Shown piece after piece: positions 52,976 to 63,853 of a stretch of DNA of 64,000 nucleotides. The position numbers were made by a program, and so were the translations under genes. The DNA is taken from NCBI GenBank assembly GCA_945883115.1, contig CAMCXA010000001.1, forward strand, positions 120,293 to 184,292, given 5' to 3'. The notes under the pieces are model-generated. The model was not told the origin of the DNA and searched no databases. It worked only from the letters and a program-made list of their open reading frames with translations. The DNA is from Alsobacter soli (lineage in GTDB: Bacteria; Pseudomonadota; Alphaproteobacteria; Rhizobiales; Beijerinckiaceae). Position 1 is the stretch's first letter. The number at the start of each line of letters is the position of its first letter.

Positions 52976-55900
52976 GCTTTTCGATCCTTCTTATTGCCAA
53001 AACCGCCACCTGTTGGCGTTATCACCGTTACCTTTTCACCTGCGTTGACAAAGGTCTGATCCGCGCCGATCAATTCGTCGATCTGTCCGTCGAGACGCGT
53101 GACAAAGGTGCGCCCGAGTTCGCCTGCTTCGCCGCCTTCCAGTCCGAAGGGGCGGACTTTACGATGCCCAGAAAGGATCGCGCATTCCATGGGTTCAAGA
53201 AAGCGGAGTGTCCGGCTCGTGCCATCGCCTGAATTCCAGCGACCCTTGCCGCCCGACCCTTTTCTGATGTGGAAATCTTCCAGCAATACTGGAAACCGCG
53301 ATTCAAGGATTTCGGGATCTGTCAGACGCGAATTGGTCATATGAATATGAACGCCCGGTGCGCCATCAAACCCTGGGCCTGCTGCAGAGCCCGAGCAGAT
53401 TGTCTCGTAATATTGATATCGCGCATTGCCGAAGGTCAGATTGTTCATGGTTCCCTGAGCGGCTGCCATCGCGCCGAGCGCACCGAACAGGCAGTTTGTG
53501 ACGGCCTGACTGACCTCGACATTGCCAGCAACGACAGCGGCGGGATATCGCGGCGACAGCATCGAGTTTTCCGGCAGAATAACGCGAATAGGACGGAGAC
53601 AACCGGCATTCATGGGGATGTCATCATCAACCATGACCCGGAAGACATAGAGCACGGCTGCGCGCGTGACCGGTTCTGGCGCATTGAAATTGTCGGCTCG
53701 TTGCGGCGATGTGCCGGTAAAATCAACGATTGCCTCGCGTTTTTCGCGATCAACGCTGATACGGACGCGGATCGCGCATCCTTGATCCATCGGATAGGTA
53801 AACTCTGAATCATGCAATTTCTCGATGACCCTACGGACATGCTCTGCGGCGTTGTCCTGCACATGGCCCATATAGGCTTGCACCGTTTCAAGGCTGAAAT
53901 CGGCGATCGTCTTGCGCAGTTCGCGCACGCCCTTTTCGTTTGCGGCAATCTGCGCCTTCAGATCATTGATGTTCTGCACCACATTGCGGACCGGATAACG
54001 CGCGCCAAGGAAAAGGGCGGTTACCTCTTTTTCAAGAAAATGATCGTTTTCGACGATCCTGAAATTGTCGATATAAACGCCTTCTTCTTCGATAGTGGTC
54101 GCAAGAGGCGACATCGAACCGGGTGCGAGACCCCCAACATCGGCATGATGGCCACGAGAGGCGACCCAGAACAGCACGTTGTTTCCCTCATCATCGAAAA
54201 CAGGTGTGCAGACGGTAATATCGGGCAGATGGGTGCCACCATTATAGGGTGCGTTCAACATGAACACATCGCCCGGCCTGATAGCACCCTGGTTCATCCG
54301 GATAATCGTTTCGACGGACCGGTCCATTGATCCGAGATGCACCGGCATATGGGGTGCGTTGGCAACGAGATTTCCTTCCGAGTCGAAGACAGCGCAGGAA
54401 AAATCAAGCCGCTCTTTGATATTGACGGAATAGGCCGTGTTTTGAAGGGTTACGCCCATTTGTTCTGCAATGGACATGAACAGATTATTGAAGATTTCGA
54501 GCAGGACCGGATCGGCCTTTGTCCCGAGCGCGTGGTTGCGCTCAGCTGCAACGATGCGTGTTAGAACCAGATGGTTTTGCTCTGTTAGAACACAATCCCA
54601 TCCATCCTCCACTACGATGGTCTGGTGATCTTCAATCACGAGGGCCGGCCCGAAGAGACGATGGCCCGGCGCCAATTGTTCCCGGCGAAAGATGTTAGCT
54701 TGGTGCGCTTTTCCCTGACTGAACAGGCGTCTGGTTGTAACAGGTGCAGGCAAGGGAGAAATCGTCAGTGGGTGTGGCACAGGGTGAATGCGCGCTGCAC
54801 CACCGACGGCCTCAATCGAGAGCGCCTCGATGACAAGGGACTTCGCCGGATCATTAAACCCGAAGCGCGCAAGGTGTGCTGCTTCGAAATCACGGCGCAT
54901 GATGGTGATATCAGGCGCCAAGCCCGCCTCGATCTCGATCGATGAATCGGTTCCGGAATAACGGATATGGGCCCGAACCTGCAGTTCAATTTCTGCTTGC
55001 GGCACACCCTGACCTTTTACTTCATCACGGCAGACAGCACCGAGCGTCTCGGTAAGTTTTTCAATGATTTCGAGTGCGGCCTCTGCCAACGGCTCTTCCA
55101 AGGCTTGTTGACGCGTCGCACGGATGGCTGCGAGGCCCATTCCGTAAGCTGACAGCAGGGATGAAAAGGGGTGGATCAAGACAGTCGTCATGGCAAGCGC
55201 GTCGGCGACAAGGCAGGCATGCTGCCCGCTCGCACCGCCGAAAGCGTTCAGCGCGTAGCGGGTGACATCATAGCCGCGGGCAACCGAAATCTTCTTGATC
55301 GCTTCGGCCATATTGGCAACCGCGATACGGACAAATCCGTCGGCCACTTCTTCCGGCGTTCGACCATCGCCGATCAATTTAGCCAATTCCGTGAAACGTG
55401 CATGAACACTTTCACGATCGAGGGATTGATCCTGATGAGCACCGAAAATCATCGGGAAAAAATCTGGATCGAGTTTCCCCAGCATCACATTTGCATCGGT
55501 AACGGCAAGAGGTCCACCGCGTCTATAGCAGGCAGGTCCCGGATTCGCGCCTGCAGAGTCAGGGCCGACACGAAAGCGGGCTCCGTCATAATGCAATATC
55601 GAGCCGCCGCCTGCTGCCACAGTATGCACCAGCATCATCGGCGCGCGCATGCGGACGCCCGCAACCTCAGTGTCGAAAGCGCGTTCATATTCACCACTGA
55701 AATGCGCGACATCAGTCGAGGTGCCGCCCATATCAAAGCCGATCACGCGATCAAACCCTGCTTTTTTACCGGTTTCAGCCAACGCAACAACACCACCGGC
55801 AGGACCGGAAAGAACAGCATCCTTGCCCTGAAACAATGAAGCAGCGGTAAGGCCACCTGATGACATCATGAACATTAATCGCGCGCCTGAACGGCTGACA

Positions 55901-56583
55901 TCGAGTTCGGCAGCAACTTGGGACACGTAGCGTGTCAAGATTGGTGACAAATAGGCGTCGACAACAGTTGTATCACCGCGCCCAACAAGTTTGATCAGCG
56001 GACTGACCTCGTGGCTGACGGAAACCTGCGGGAAGCCGATTTCACGCGCTATTTGAGCAACCTGCTTCTCATGATCAGGAAACCGCCATGCGTGCATGAA
56101 GGCAATTGCAATCGCGTTGAAGCCCGCCTTTCTCGCTGCGAGAAGGTTGGTTCGGATTGCGTCCAGATCTGGAGTGCATTCGACGGTGCCATCCGCCCGG
56201 ACTCTCTCGGCGATCTCGAGAACATCAGAATAGAGTTCTGCCGGTTTGGTGATCTTTTTATCAAAAATGTGCGGACGCGCCTGATATCCTATTCTGAGTG
56301 CGTCCCGAAATCCGCGCGTGATAACGAGAAGTGTTGGCTCGCCTTTGCGCTCTAACAACGCATTCGTTGCGACGGTCGTGCCCATCCGGACATCGCCGAT
56401 GCTGCCCGCAGGAATGGGCGTGGTCCGCTCAAGGCCAAGCAAAGTTCTGATCCCGTGAACGGCGGCATCGCTGTATGCATGATTTTCAGACAGGAATTTG
56501 GTGGCATGTAGGCTGCCATCAGGCGCACGGCCAATAATATCGGTGAAGGTTCCGCCACGATCAATCCAAAAATCCCACGTCAT
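52972..56583 (-). CDS. Fused 5-oxoprolinase/hydantoinase (HyuA-HyuB)
   Basis: 1203 residues. A single chain equivalent to eukaryotic-type 5-oxoprolinase: HyuA_N ([21 protein letters not shown] at the start), the HyuA ATPase-like domain with [18 protein letters not shown], and a HyuB half from about residue 705 with [27 protein letters not shown] and [10 protein letters not shown]. It ends [12 protein letters not shown]. It hydrolyses 5-oxoproline to glutamate with ATP, or a related cyclic amide. The start is ATG 56583, with GGAG 10 bases upstream; an extension to 56640 is less likely. In the glutathione cycle it would recover 5-oxoproline. Confidence 0.93.
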   Translation of the reverse strand: MTWDFWIDRGGTFTDIIGRAPDGSLHATKFLSENHAYSDAAVHGIRTLLGLERTTPIPAGSIGDVRMGTTVATNALLERKGEPTLLVITRGFRDALRIGYQARPHIFDKKITKPAELYSDVLEIAERVRADGTVECTPDLDAIRTNLLAARKAGFNAIAIAFMHAWRFPDHEKQVAQIAREIGFPQVSVSHEVSPLIKLVGRGDTTVVDAYLSPILTRYVSQVAAELDVSRSGARLMFMMSSGGLTAASLFQGKDAVLSGPAGGVVALAETGKKAGFDRVIGFDMGGTSTDVAHFSGEYERAFDTEVAGVRMRAPMMLVHTVAAGGGSILHYDGARFRVGPDSAGANPGPACYRRGGPLAVTDANVMLGKLDPDFFPMIFGAHQDQSLDRESVHARFTELAKLIGDGRTPEEVADGFVRIAVANMAEAIKKISVARGYDVTRYALNAFGGASGQHACLVADALAMTTVLIHPFSSLLSAYGMGLAAIRATRQQALEEPLAEAALEIIEKLTETLGAVCRDEVKGQGVPQAEIELQVRAHIRYSGTDSSIEIEAGLAPDITIMRRDFEAAHLARFGFNDPAKSLVIEALSIEAVGGAARIHPVPHPLTISPLPAPVTTRRLFSQGKAHQANIFRREQLAPGHRLFGPALVIEDHQTIVVEDGWDCVLTEQNHLVLTRIVAAERNHALGTKADPVLLEIFNNLFMSIAEQMGVTLQNTAYSVNIKERLDFSCAVFDSEGNLVANAPHMPVHLGSMDRSVETIIRMNQGAIRPGDVFMLNAPYNGGTHLPDITVCTPVFDDEGNNVLFWVASRGHHADVGGLAPGSMSPLATTIEEEGVYIDNFRIVENDHFLEKEVTALFLGARYPVRNVVQNINDLKAQIAANEKGVRELRKTIADFSLETVQAYMGHVQDNAAEHVRRVIEKLHDSEFTYPMDQGCAIRVRISVDREKREAIVDFTGTSPQRADNFNAPEPVTRAAVLYVFRVMVDDDIPMNAGCLRPIRVILPENSMLSPRYPAAVVAGNVEVSQAVTNCLFGALGAMAAAQGTMNNLTFGNARYQYYETICSGSAAGPGFDGAPGVHIHMTNSRLTDPEILESRFPVLLEDFHIRKGSGGKGRWNSGDGTSRTLRFLEPMECAILSGHRKVRPFGLEGGEAGELGRTFVTRLDGQIDELIGADQTFVNAGEKVTVITPTGGGFGNKKDRKA

Positions 56584-56792
56584 TCGGCTTATGTCTCCAC
56601 TTTTCGTGCAGTTCTGATCAATCAAGGGTAGCCAATTCAATAGCGGATGCTTGTATGGAACATAAGCCTAAATTTACAAATATGCGTGGTTTTTGCTTGC
56701 TGCCTATATCCTCTGAACCGTTGTCAACCTGTACAATGTTACAGGGTGGCGCAAGCGCGACAATTGGTCATAAAGTTGCTAGGGGGTGTTTC

Positions 56793-57461
56793 ATGAACTT
56801 TCGCGCTGTAACTCTACTTTTTTCTATCATGATTTTAGCCTCACTAATTTTAGGTGCAGAGGCCAAGGGAGAACGTAAGGGTGCCGTTCCGGGTGGCTTT
56901 GATTTTTATGTTCTCTCCTTGTCATGGTCTCCAAGTTTTTGCCGGAGCGCGGGTGCGGACAGGAGCCCCGAACAATGCAAAAAAGGCTCGGGAAAGGGCT
57001 TTGTGCTGCATGGGCTTTGGCCTCAGGATGAGGATGGTTATCCGTCGTCTTGCACACCTGCGGAGCAGACTCTTTCAAAATACGATCTTGAAGCAGGCGC
57101 AGGCCTTTATCCCGAGCAGTGGCTTGTAAAATACCAGTGGCGACGGCACGGGACGTGTTCGGGCGAAGCGCCCGAGCAGTATTTTCGAATGGTCAAGACT
57201 GCGTTCGAGCGAATTCGTATTCCTGACGGCTTCAAGTCCGTCGATTCAAACAGGGTCGATGTGCCGGCAGAAATCGAGAAGCAATTCAGTGATGCCAATC
57301 CGGGTTTAACATCGGATATGATTTCGGTGTCGTGTCGTGATAAGCTGATGCAGGACGTGAGGATTTGCTTTAGCCGAGATTTGTCCCAGTTTCGCACCTG
57401 TCCGCAGGTTGATCGTGCAGGGTGCAAAGCTCCTTCGGTTACTGTGCCGCCATTAAATTGA
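56793..57461 (+). CDS. Secreted ribonuclease T2-family protein
   Basis: 222 residues from ATG 56793, which has AGGGGG 7 bases upstream and begins a signal peptide ending SLILGAEAKG; the frame open to 56655 is not used. The RNase T2 motif CAS I is GFVLHGLWPQ with the first catalytic His. CAS II reads YQWRRHGTCSG with the second His, but the Glu that usually precedes Trp (EWxKHGTC) is Gln here. Six or more cysteines suggest disulfides and periplasmic or extracellular RNA degradation. The activity may be altered by the Gln. Confidence 0.9.
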   Translation: MNFRAVTLLFSIMILASLILGAEAKGERKGAVPGGFDFYVLSLSWSPSFCRSAGADRSPEQCKKGSGKGFVLHGLWPQDEDGYPSSCTPAEQTLSKYDLEAGAGLYPEQWLVKYQWRRHGTCSGEAPEQYFRMVKTAFERIRIPDGFKSVDSNRVDVPAEIEKQFSDANPGLTSDMISVSCRDKLMQDVRICFSRDLSQFRTCPQVDRAGCKAPSVTVPPLN

Positions 57462-57507
57462 GAGATTAAAAGTTGATGAGCGTACGTCATAATAGAACGG
57501 ATTCCAT

Positions 57508-58371
57508 ATGAACTACCGACATGCATTCCACGCGGGAAACTTTGCGGATGTGTTCAAGCATATCATTTTGGCCCGCTGCCTTGAGCATCTCAAAGCAAAG
57601 CCCACGCCTTTCCGTGTAATTGATACGCATGCCGGAATCGGTCGCTATGATCTCTCGGGAGTACGCGCTGAGCGGACGGGTGAATGGCGCGCTGGAATTG
57701 GTCGTTTGCTCGAGGCAAGCCTTCCGGACGGCATCAAAGCACTTATTCAGCCGTATCTGGATGCCATTCAGGCAACCCGCGCCGTTCATGGACCAAATTT
57801 CTACCCTGGATCTCCAGAAATCGCCCGTTTTCTAACGCGAGGTGAAGATCGTTTGATCCTCACCGAGAAGCACCCCGAGGATCGGGCTACGCTCGCGCGG
57901 AATATGGCCTTTGATGGCCGCGCCAAAATTATTGAAATCGATGCCTGGGTAGGTCTGAACGCCTTTGTTCCGCCAAAAGAACGGAGAGGTCTTGTGTTGA
58001 TCGATCCGCCCTTCGAGGAACCCGAGGAATTCGATCATCTTTTGAACTCATTTTCGCAAGCCTACCGGAAATGGCCGACTGGCATCTATGCACTCTGGTA
58101 TCCGCTGAAAGACCTCAGCGCCGTGGCCAATTTTACATGGTCACTTCGGGACGTGCAGATTCCAAAAATGCTCAAAATTGAATTCAGGACCAAATCACCG
58201 ACACGGGTTCCGTCATTATTTGGATGCGGGATGATCGTCATTAATCCGCCATGGCGGCTATCAGAGGAATTATCTCTGATTTTGCCAGTCCTATCGGACC
58301 TTCTTGCGCTTGATGAAGGTGCGGGGTGGAGTTGTGAATGGCTGACAGAATCTGTCGTTGCGTCATTTTAA
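57508..58371 (+). CDS. rlmJ: 23S rRNA (adenine2030-N6)-methyltransferase RlmJ
   Basis: 287 residues. RlmJ methylates A2030 of 23S rRNA using SAM. The family start MNYRHAFHAGNFADVFKH is present, followed by VIDTHAGIGRYDL (SAM motif), and the N6-adenine methylase catalytic motif DPPFEEPEEF. The last part has GCGMIVINPPW. It starts 46 bases after the RNase T2 gene on the same strand. Confidence 0.94.
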   Translation: MNYRHAFHAGNFADVFKHIILARCLEHLKAKPTPFRVIDTHAGIGRYDLSGVRAERTGEWRAGIGRLLEASLPDGIKALIQPYLDAIQATRAVHGPNFYPGSPEIARFLTRGEDRLILTEKHPEDRATLARNMAFDGRAKIIEIDAWVGLNAFVPPKERRGLVLIDPPFEEPEEFDHLLNSFSQAYRKWPTGIYALWYPLKDLSAVANFTWSLRDVQIPKMLKIEFRTKSPTRVPSLFGCGMIVINPPWRLSEELSLILPVLSDLLALDEGAGWSCEWLTESVVASF

Positions 58372-58590
58372 TGGGGAGAGAAGGTAGAGTGGCTTGATTT
58401 AGACGGAATAATATACAAGATACGTTTGTGGTCGATTGCGCGAATGCTCCCACAAGGGCGGAATTTCCAGAAGTTTTTTCTTTGTTTTTAAATTTTTGAA
58501 GCAATTTCTGGTTGTTCTTGCCCTGAAATATAATCCTGAAGATGAAATTGATCAACGGGATGTTCACTGATCTCGATCATGGAGCAAGCT

Positions 58591-58812
58591 ATGCCCCAAA
58601 AGGGTATCGTTAAATTTTTCAATTCCGAAAAGGGCTATGGATTTATCAGGCCCGAGGATGGCGGAAGCGATTTGTTCGTTCATATTTCCGCTGTTAGCCA
58701 GTCAGGTCTCGTGTCTTTGGAGCAAGGACAGGTCGTCGGCTATGAACTTGAGCCAGATAAAAAGGGAAAGGGTCCAAAAGCGGTTAATCTGGTGCTGATG
58801 AACGACTCCTGA
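58591..58812 (+). CDS. Cold shock-type RNA-binding protein
   Basis: 73 residues. One CSD/OB-fold with the RNP motifs KGYGFIRPE and DLFVHISAV, and N-terminal KGIVKFFNSEKG. Binds single-stranded RNA or DNA and acts as an RNA chaperone. ATG 58591 is preferred because GGAG lies 8 bases before it; the ATG at 58579 has no ribosome site. The 219-base leader is AT-rich, as often seen in CspA-type mRNAs, but no specific structure was established. Confidence 0.93.
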   Translation: MPQKGIVKFFNSEKGYGFIRPEDGGSDLFVHISAVSQSGLVSLEQGQVVGYELEPDKKGKGPKAVNLVLMNDS

Positions 58813-58868
58813 TAGGAAATCATGGCGTTATCTTGGGACTTTAACGGTCCATCACAAAAGGAACAGCC

Positions 58869-59474
58869 ATGATACTCCGTTCATCTCCGACGTCGCCATT
58901 CGGCCGAAAGATCAAGATTACTCTCAATGTGCTCGGGTTAGCCGACAAGGTGTCTGTTGTTCTGACCGATACCCTTGATCCTGAAGATACTATTCGTCAG
59001 CAAAATCCGTTGGGCAAAGTCCCGACGCTTTTGCTGGATGATGGGACAACGCTTTACGATTCAAGGGTTATCGTCGAATACCTTGATGATTTGGCGGGCG
59101 GCGGTCGTATCCTGCCTGATGGTGGCACAGAGCGTTATCGTGCTCTAACCCTGCAGTCACTTGCCGATGGCATCATGGATGCAGCCATCTTGCAGATCTA
59201 TGAAGTTCGGTTCCGGACAGAAGATCGACGCGAGCAGAAATGGATAGATCATCAGGCTCGAAAAGTTGAGCGCGGGATTTCTTCGCTCAATGCTTCTCCG
59301 TTGCCGGAGATTAAGGCCGTTCCAGATATAGGCAGTATCACGCTTGCATGTACTTTGGGGTATCTCGATTTCCGGTTTGATGGCAAATGGCGAGCAGGGC
59401 ATCCGAATCTGGTGCGTTGGCTTGCATCATTTTCTGATGCCGTTCCGGCTTTTGCAGCGACCGAACCGCACTGA
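58869..59474 (+). CDS. Glutathione S-transferase family protein
   Basis: 201 residues. The N-terminal thioredoxin-like domain starts MILRSSPTSPFGRKIKITL with Ser residues in the catalytic position; NPLGKVPTLLLDDGTTLYDSRVIVEYLDD supplies the glutathione-binding cis-Pro and SR/ES-like site. The C-terminal helical domain runs from about residue 85, with ITLACTLGYLDFRF. The substrate is not readable. It may be monocistronic after the cold shock gene (56 bases). Confidence 0.9.
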   Translation: MILRSSPTSPFGRKIKITLNVLGLADKVSVVLTDTLDPEDTIRQQNPLGKVPTLLLDDGTTLYDSRVIVEYLDDLAGGGRILPDGGTERYRALTLQSLADGIMDAAILQIYEVRFRTEDRREQKWIDHQARKVERGISSLNASPLPEIKAVPDIGSITLACTLGYLDFRFDGKWRAGHPNLVRWLASFSDAVPAFAATEPH

Positions 59475-59489
59475 TTCAATATTTGATAC

Positions 59490-59520
59490 AAAAAGTAGCC
59501 CGCCCGGATTTGGGCGGGCT
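59490..59520 (-). terminator. Terminator of the outer-membrane protein gene
   Basis: A 9-bp perfect GC-rich stem (AGCCCGCCC / GGGCGGGCT) with a 6-base loop. Read on the minus strand it is followed by ACTTTTTG, so it terminates the 59539-60174 gene. On the plus strand there is no T run, but the hairpin may still help end the GST transcript. Confidence 0.82.
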
Positions 59521-59538
59521 GCGTTCGTGTAATCGTGA

Positions 59539-60174
59539 TCAGAAGCGATAGTTCAGGCCAGCGCGCGCCAACCCGATATCCATTCCTGATTCACCTGTTG
59601 TTGGAAGAGAAGCTGGTTCGAGATGAACGTAAAGTCCTTCAACTTTTGCTGTCCAGTTTCCGGTGATGGCAAATTCAGCGCCACCGCCAACGGTCCAGCC
59701 ATTGTGATAACTTGTAGATGAGGTGGTGACGGTATCCTTCGTGTTTCCACCTGCATAGCCGGCAGTCACGAACGGCAGGACGCGATCCATCGCATAGCCA
59801 AGGCGACCGCGAAGTGTACCGAAGCTTTCGAGTTCGCTCTTGTTGCCCGAGATAACGCCATCACCCTTCATGTTTGACCACGATATGTCACTTTCGATGC
59901 CGACGACATAATTGTTAGGCATCTGGTAATTGTAACCTGCTGTGACACCAAGCGATCCGCCAGATGCGTCGTCGAAGGATGTGCTGCCATTTTTCGTATG
60001 GCTGCCCGAACCATAACCTCCGACAAAGCCACCATAGCCACCGTTCCAGTTATAGGGCATCACGGCTGCGACAGGTGACGGCGGTGCTTTCTTGCTTGGC
60101 AGGTCAGCAGCCAAAACGCTTGTGGACAGGATTGCCCCAAGGCCAATCACTGGAAATGTTACAAATTGTTTCAT
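59539..60174 (-). CDS. Omp25/31-like outer membrane beta-barrel protein
   Basis: 211 residues. A signal peptide (LGAILSTSVLAADLPSKK) is followed by the rhizobial AADLPSKKAPP leader, a NWNGGYGGFVGGYGSG first strand, alternating-pattern strands, and a C-terminal Phe after LARAGLNYRF, the beta-barrel sorting signal. A small eight-stranded barrel is likely. Family members are abundant surface proteins in Brucella and rhizobia. It has its own terminator. The upstream 244 bases to the next barrel gene are AT-rich with no gene. Confidence 0.9.
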   Translation of the reverse strand: MKQFVTFPVIGLGAILSTSVLAADLPSKKAPPSPVAAVMPYNWNGGYGGFVGGYGSGSHTKNGSTSFDDASGGSLGVTAGYNYQMPNNYVVGIESDISWSNMKGDGVISGNKSELESFGTLRGRLGYAMDRVLPFVTAGYAGGNTKDTVTTSSTSYHNGWTVGGGAEFAITGNWTAKVEGLYVHLEPASLPTTGESGMDIGLARAGLNYRF

Positions 60175-60418
60175 TGGTGTGCTCCGTTCAAGTTAAATAC
60201 TGGAATTGATCAACAATAGAGATCCAGTATCTCTAAGAAAAAATGATCATAATGATGACCATCATGACTAATTTTAATGATGTCGAATCAAGGCAAGAAT
60301 GTGATAAATTATTGTTTGTTTTTAGAAATACAAAATTTAAAATTTAAATACGTAATTTTGTTTTTAATGACAAATTTTTATGGTTAACAAAACATTATAT
60401 ATTTCATTTTTATTCAAA

Positions 60419-61024
60419 TTAGAACTTATAGTTTAATCCCGTACGGATAACATTTGATGTCGTATTCAACGAGACATTGCCACCTGCTCCATCCGAGTAG
60501 GAGCTGCTTCCAAGGTCGTAATGCAGCAATTCTCCGCGCAATGAAACATTAGGGGCGATCATTGCTTCAATGCCGCCACCCAATATCCATCCTAATTTGG
60601 ACGATTCTGTTTTGGTTCCGCTTTTGACATATTCTGTTGGTCCGTAAGCGAAGCCGAGAGTGCCATAAGTCAGCATATTGCCAAAAGTATATCCTCCACG
60701 GGCCCGGAAGCTCGTCAACCATGTCTGATTGAAACTCTCACTGGACGAACTATTCTTGATCTCCGAGGAGGAGAAATCGATTTCTCCGCCACTTACAAAC
60801 TTACCAGCCTGAAAATTATATCCCCCGTGCGCCCCTACGACTGTTCCGCCAGTTGTAAGACTTCCGGCTGAACCGAGACCGCCGCCGAGGTGCACACCTG
60901 CATATGGCCCCTGCCAGTAAGTTACGCCAACGCTGTCACCGAATAGGTCTGCGGAATAGGCAGTAACGGGGGCAATTCCAAGAAACACAAAGGATATGAC
61001 TGCGAACCGGTTCTTGCGTGACAT
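60419..61024 (-). CDS. Second small outer membrane beta-barrel protein
   Basis: 201 residues from ATG 61024; an ATG at 61042 has its ribosome-like AAGG too close. A signal peptide ends at VTAYSADLF. The barrel part starts YWQGPYAGVHLGGGLG and ends VIRTGLNYKF with a terminal Phe. It resembles the neighbouring 211-aa barrel in layout (haem-utilisation/Omp31-type opacity family) but differs in sequence, so they are distant paralogues. The two genes are on the same strand with 244 bases between them and probably separate promoters. Confidence 0.87.
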   Translation of the reverse strand: MSRKNRFAVISFVFLGIAPVTAYSADLFGDSVGVTYWQGPYAGVHLGGGLGSAGSLTTGGTVVGAHGGYNFQAGKFVSGGEIDFSSSEIKNSSSSESFNQTWLTSFRARGGYTFGNMLTYGTLGFAYGPTEYVKSGTKTESSKLGWILGGGIEAMIAPNVSLRGELLHYDLGSSSYSDGAGGNVSLNTTSNVIRTGLNYKF

Positions 61025-61206
61025 GACTTTGTACTCTTTCATCCTTTTCGGTGAACCTTACAGCAACCATAATACGCGAGACCGCCGTATGATTTAAGAA
61101 ATCCCTCGAAACAAGGTAATGAAAAGGTTAATGGTTGGCATGTTTGACACTTGCCGGGCGCAGAATTTGTCATTTTGCCGGCGGTCTATCGAGAAGAGGG
61201 AAGATC

Positions 61207-61959
61207 ATGACCCATCGCGCTGCTTTGATCACTGGCGGTGCCCGGCGCATAGGAGCGGCGATTGTTGAGAGCTTGGCTGAGGCTGGATATTCGGTCTGTA
61301 TCCATTGTCGAAATTTGACGGATGACTCCAAACAGTTTGTTGAGCGGCTTCGGAGGAGAGACTTCAAGGTAGAAATTGTCGTTGGAAATCTTTCGGATCA
61401 TGATGTGCTCGAACGAATGATCGATGAAGCTGTCCGGACAATCGGCCCATTAAGCCTTCTGGTAAACAGTGCTTCGGTTTTCGATACAGACACATTGGAG
61501 TCTTTCAATCTGGAGTCCTGGCAACGAAATTTTGACGTCAATCTTCGTGCTCCCGTGTTTTTGACACGAAAATTCTCTGCTCAGGCAGAGGGTATTGACG
61601 ACCCTTCCGTCATTAATCTGGTTGATCATCGCGTTTTGAAATTAACGCCGCAGCATTTCTCCTACACATTGTCGAAGTCAGCACTTTATACAGCAACAAT
61701 CACGATGGCGCAGGCCTTGGCTCCCAATGTCAGGGTGAATGCGATTGGACCGGGTCCTACCCTTCCGAACCATCATGAGGGTGAGGCAGGTTTGATACGT
61801 GAAGTTGCAGGGATCCCTTTGGCGCGTCGTGTGTCGACTAATGACATCGCTGACGCCGTTCTTTATCTGGCCCGTGCCAGAGCAGTTTCCGGTCAGCTTA
61901 TAGCGGTCGACGCAGGGCAACATATCGGGTGGAAGACACCTGATATTGTCAGTCCTTGA
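61207..61959 (+). CDS. SDR-family pteridine reductase-like (FolM-like) enzyme
   Basis: 250 residues from ATG 61207, with GAGGGA 7 bases upstream. The TGGARRIGAAIVESLAEAG cofactor loop with the Arg-Arg pair is typical of the PTR1/FolM-type NADPH SDRs. The NSAS segment (LLVNSASVFD) replaces NNAG, also typical there. YTLSKSAL is the catalytic YxxxK. Dihydropteridine or dihydromonapterin reduction is the probable role. Its end overlaps the convergent pgeF gene by 11 bases. Confidence 0.85.
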   Translation: MTHRAALITGGARRIGAAIVESLAEAGYSVCIHCRNLTDDSKQFVERLRRRDFKVEIVVGNLSDHDVLERMIDEAVRTIGPLSLLVNSASVFDTDTLESFNLESWQRNFDVNLRAPVFLTRKFSAQAEGIDDPSVINLVDHRVLKLTPQHFSYTLSKSALYTATITMAQALAPNVRVNAIGPGPTLPNHHEGEAGLIREVAGIPLARRVSTNDIADAVLYLARARAVSGQLIAVDAGQHIGWKTPDIVSP

Positions 61960-62722
61960 TCGCAATTGCTGCAATCAACCGACCGTAATCATCCTCTTTT
62001 CGATGGGTTGTTCGCCGATAGCTGAAAAATTGCTGTTCGTTCCCGTAAGTGCAGAGCCCGAGATTCTTAAAATTGCCGATTTCCGTCATCGAAACTCGAT
62101 ATCCAATGTAACTTGGCAGATCGAACATCGAAAATCCGTCTTTCTCAGATGGAACAAAAAAACGATGATATGTAGGGTCCCGATCCATGAAGCGTTCGAC
62201 AAATTCGGGGCCTACTTCATAAGCATTTTGGCTGATTGTCGGACCCAGCACGGCGCTTATGTTTTTCCGGTGTGCGCCAAGCGCCTCCATGCCACTTATT
62301 GTCGCCTCAAGGATGCCGGAGAACGCACCCTTCCACCCTGCATGGCAGGCACCAATGACGCCTGAGTTATTGTCTGCAAAGAGAACGGGTCCACAATCAG
62401 CAGTGCCTATTGCAAGTGCGAGTCCCGGTTGCCGCGTTACCATCCCGTCGGCCCTAGGGCGGTCACTTGCCCGCCAGGGTGTTAAAACTGTAACGATGTT
62501 GGCAGAATGAATCTGATAGCAGCTCAGGAAATTTTCGGGCATCACCGAGAGCGCTGTCGCCATTAACTGGCGATTTTGTCGAACCAAGTCGGGATCGTCG
62601 CTTGAGCCCTGTCCCCCGTTTAATGAGGCATAAAGACCTGATGAAACACCGCCTTGCCGCGTGAAGAATGCGTGGGAGATTCCCGGAATGGTCAAGATTT
62701 CACTTGTGATTATTGGAAGCAT
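61949..62722 (-). CDS. pgeF: Purine nucleoside phosphorylase/peptidoglycan editing factor PgeF
   Basis: 257 residues from ATG 62722; a GTG at 62731 is the alternative. The laccase-domain (YfiH/DUF152) family has purine nucleoside or peptidoglycan-editing activity. The metal motif is visible as SCYQIHSANIV (first His), GTADCGPVLF (Cys) and ACHAGWKGAF (second His). It starts HAFFTRQGGVSSGLYASLNGG as usual. It is downstream of midA by 60 bases in the order lgt-midA-pgeF, a common alphaproteobacterial cluster. Confidence 0.92.
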   Translation of the reverse strand: MLPIITSEILTIPGISHAFFTRQGGVSSGLYASLNGGQGSSDDPDLVRQNRQLMATALSVMPENFLSCYQIHSANIVTVLTPWRASDRPRADGMVTRQPGLALAIGTADCGPVLFADNNSGVIGACHAGWKGAFSGILEATISGMEALGAHRKNISAVLGPTISQNAYEVGPEFVERFMDRDPTYHRFFVPSEKDGFSMFDLPSYIGYRVSMTEIGNFKNLGLCTYGNEQQFFSYRRTTHRKEDDYGRLIAAIAIKD

Positions 62723-62782
62723 AAAAGGCACTCAAATCTAGTTTCAGCCTACTCGCTATATTTCAGACGTCATTCGAACATG

Positions 62783-63853
62783 TCAAAAGCCTGCCAAATC
62801 ATCGAGCTGAGGGTGGTGAATCGCGATGACTTTGAAAAGCTTTCCCATTCCGGTTTCAGAAGTGCTTGTCAGCCGATCAAATTGACCTCTAATTGCAAGC
62901 CGTTGCTCGTCCGAACCTTTTTCCGCAAGCTTTGATGCACGCTCGAACAATCCGAGTGCAAGAAGAAAATCACGTTGGGTTGTTGGTCCCGAAACCGCTA
63001 CTCCTGACCCTCTGGCGATTTGACAGATGCCCTCAAAGTCAACGTGAGTTGTGAGATCAGCCTCGCCAGGAAGGGCCAGAGGATCAACAAATCCATGCGC
63101 TTTAACGGCTTGGAATGTATCACCGAAACCCGGTTTTGAATGGCCGTAATCGACCATTAACGCGGCTCCGTTATAAATTTTAAAGTGCAGGGCTACTTGC
63201 TCAATAATTGAGGCGGATATCCTTGTATCTTCAAAGATGCTGCCGATTGGAGCGCTTTTATTAAAGCCGTTGATCGGTTCGGGAGATAGTCCAAAGCACA
63301 ATTGGTCATGTTCATCCAAGCCGATGACACGTTCATGCCATCCCTTATCCGTCCGGATAAACTGATGGATCGGAAGTGCATCGAGAAATTCATTGGCAAT
63401 CAGCAGGACGGGTGTCTTGGGTAAATCGAAAACAGATTCGGCCCATTCGATTGTGAATCCCGCTTCCGAAAGCGCTTTTTTCTGGGTTTGCCGGAGTATC
63501 GGGCTGGTTTCAACGAGAGTGACCGACAACGCCTCGGCCATGCCGGGTACCTTGCATATTGCCCTGAGCGCATCGACCATAAGGGTGCCGCGACCAGGTC
63601 CTAGCTCTACAAGCGCACATGGAGACGGGCTCCCCATCTTGAACCATGTGTCAGCACACCAAATCCCGACCAACTCTCCGAACATTTGCGAGATTTCCGG
63701 TGCGGTGATGAAGTCGCCAGTCTGTCCGAAGGGATCGCGCGTCATGTAATAGCCGAAGCGCGGATGGCCAAGGCAAAGCTCCATATAGCGCGCAAGACTC
63801 ATCGGACCATCCGCCTTGATGAGGCCGACGAGCAGGCGGTAGAGGTCGTTCAC
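62783..63853 (-). CDS. midA: SAM-dependent methyltransferase MidA (NDUFAF7-like)
   Basis: 356 residues, GTG start at 63853. The family is related to mitochondrial NDUFAF7, a protein arginine methyltransferase needed for complex I assembly. The signatures are [21 protein letters not shown] at the N-terminus, [29 protein letters not shown] (SAM loop) and [16 protein letters not shown]. The GTG shares bases with the lgt stop (GTGA), so the two genes are coupled. Confidence 0.92.
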   Translation of the reverse strand: MNDLYRLLVGLIKADGPMSLARYMELCLGHPRFGYYMTRDPFGQTGDFITAPEISQMFGELVGIWCADTWFKMGSPSPCALVELGPGRGTLMVDALRAICKVPGMAEALSVTLVETSPILRQTQKKALSEAGFTIEWAESVFDLPKTPVLLIANEFLDALPIHQFIRTDKGWHERVIGLDEHDQLCFGLSPEPINGFNKSAPIGSIFEDTRISASIIEQVALHFKIYNGAALMVDYGHSKPGFGDTFQAVKAHGFVDPLALPGEADLTTHVDFEGICQIARGSGVAVSGPTTQRDFLLALGLFERASKLAEKGSDEQRLAIRGQFDRLTSTSETGMGKLFKVIAIHHPQLDDLAGF

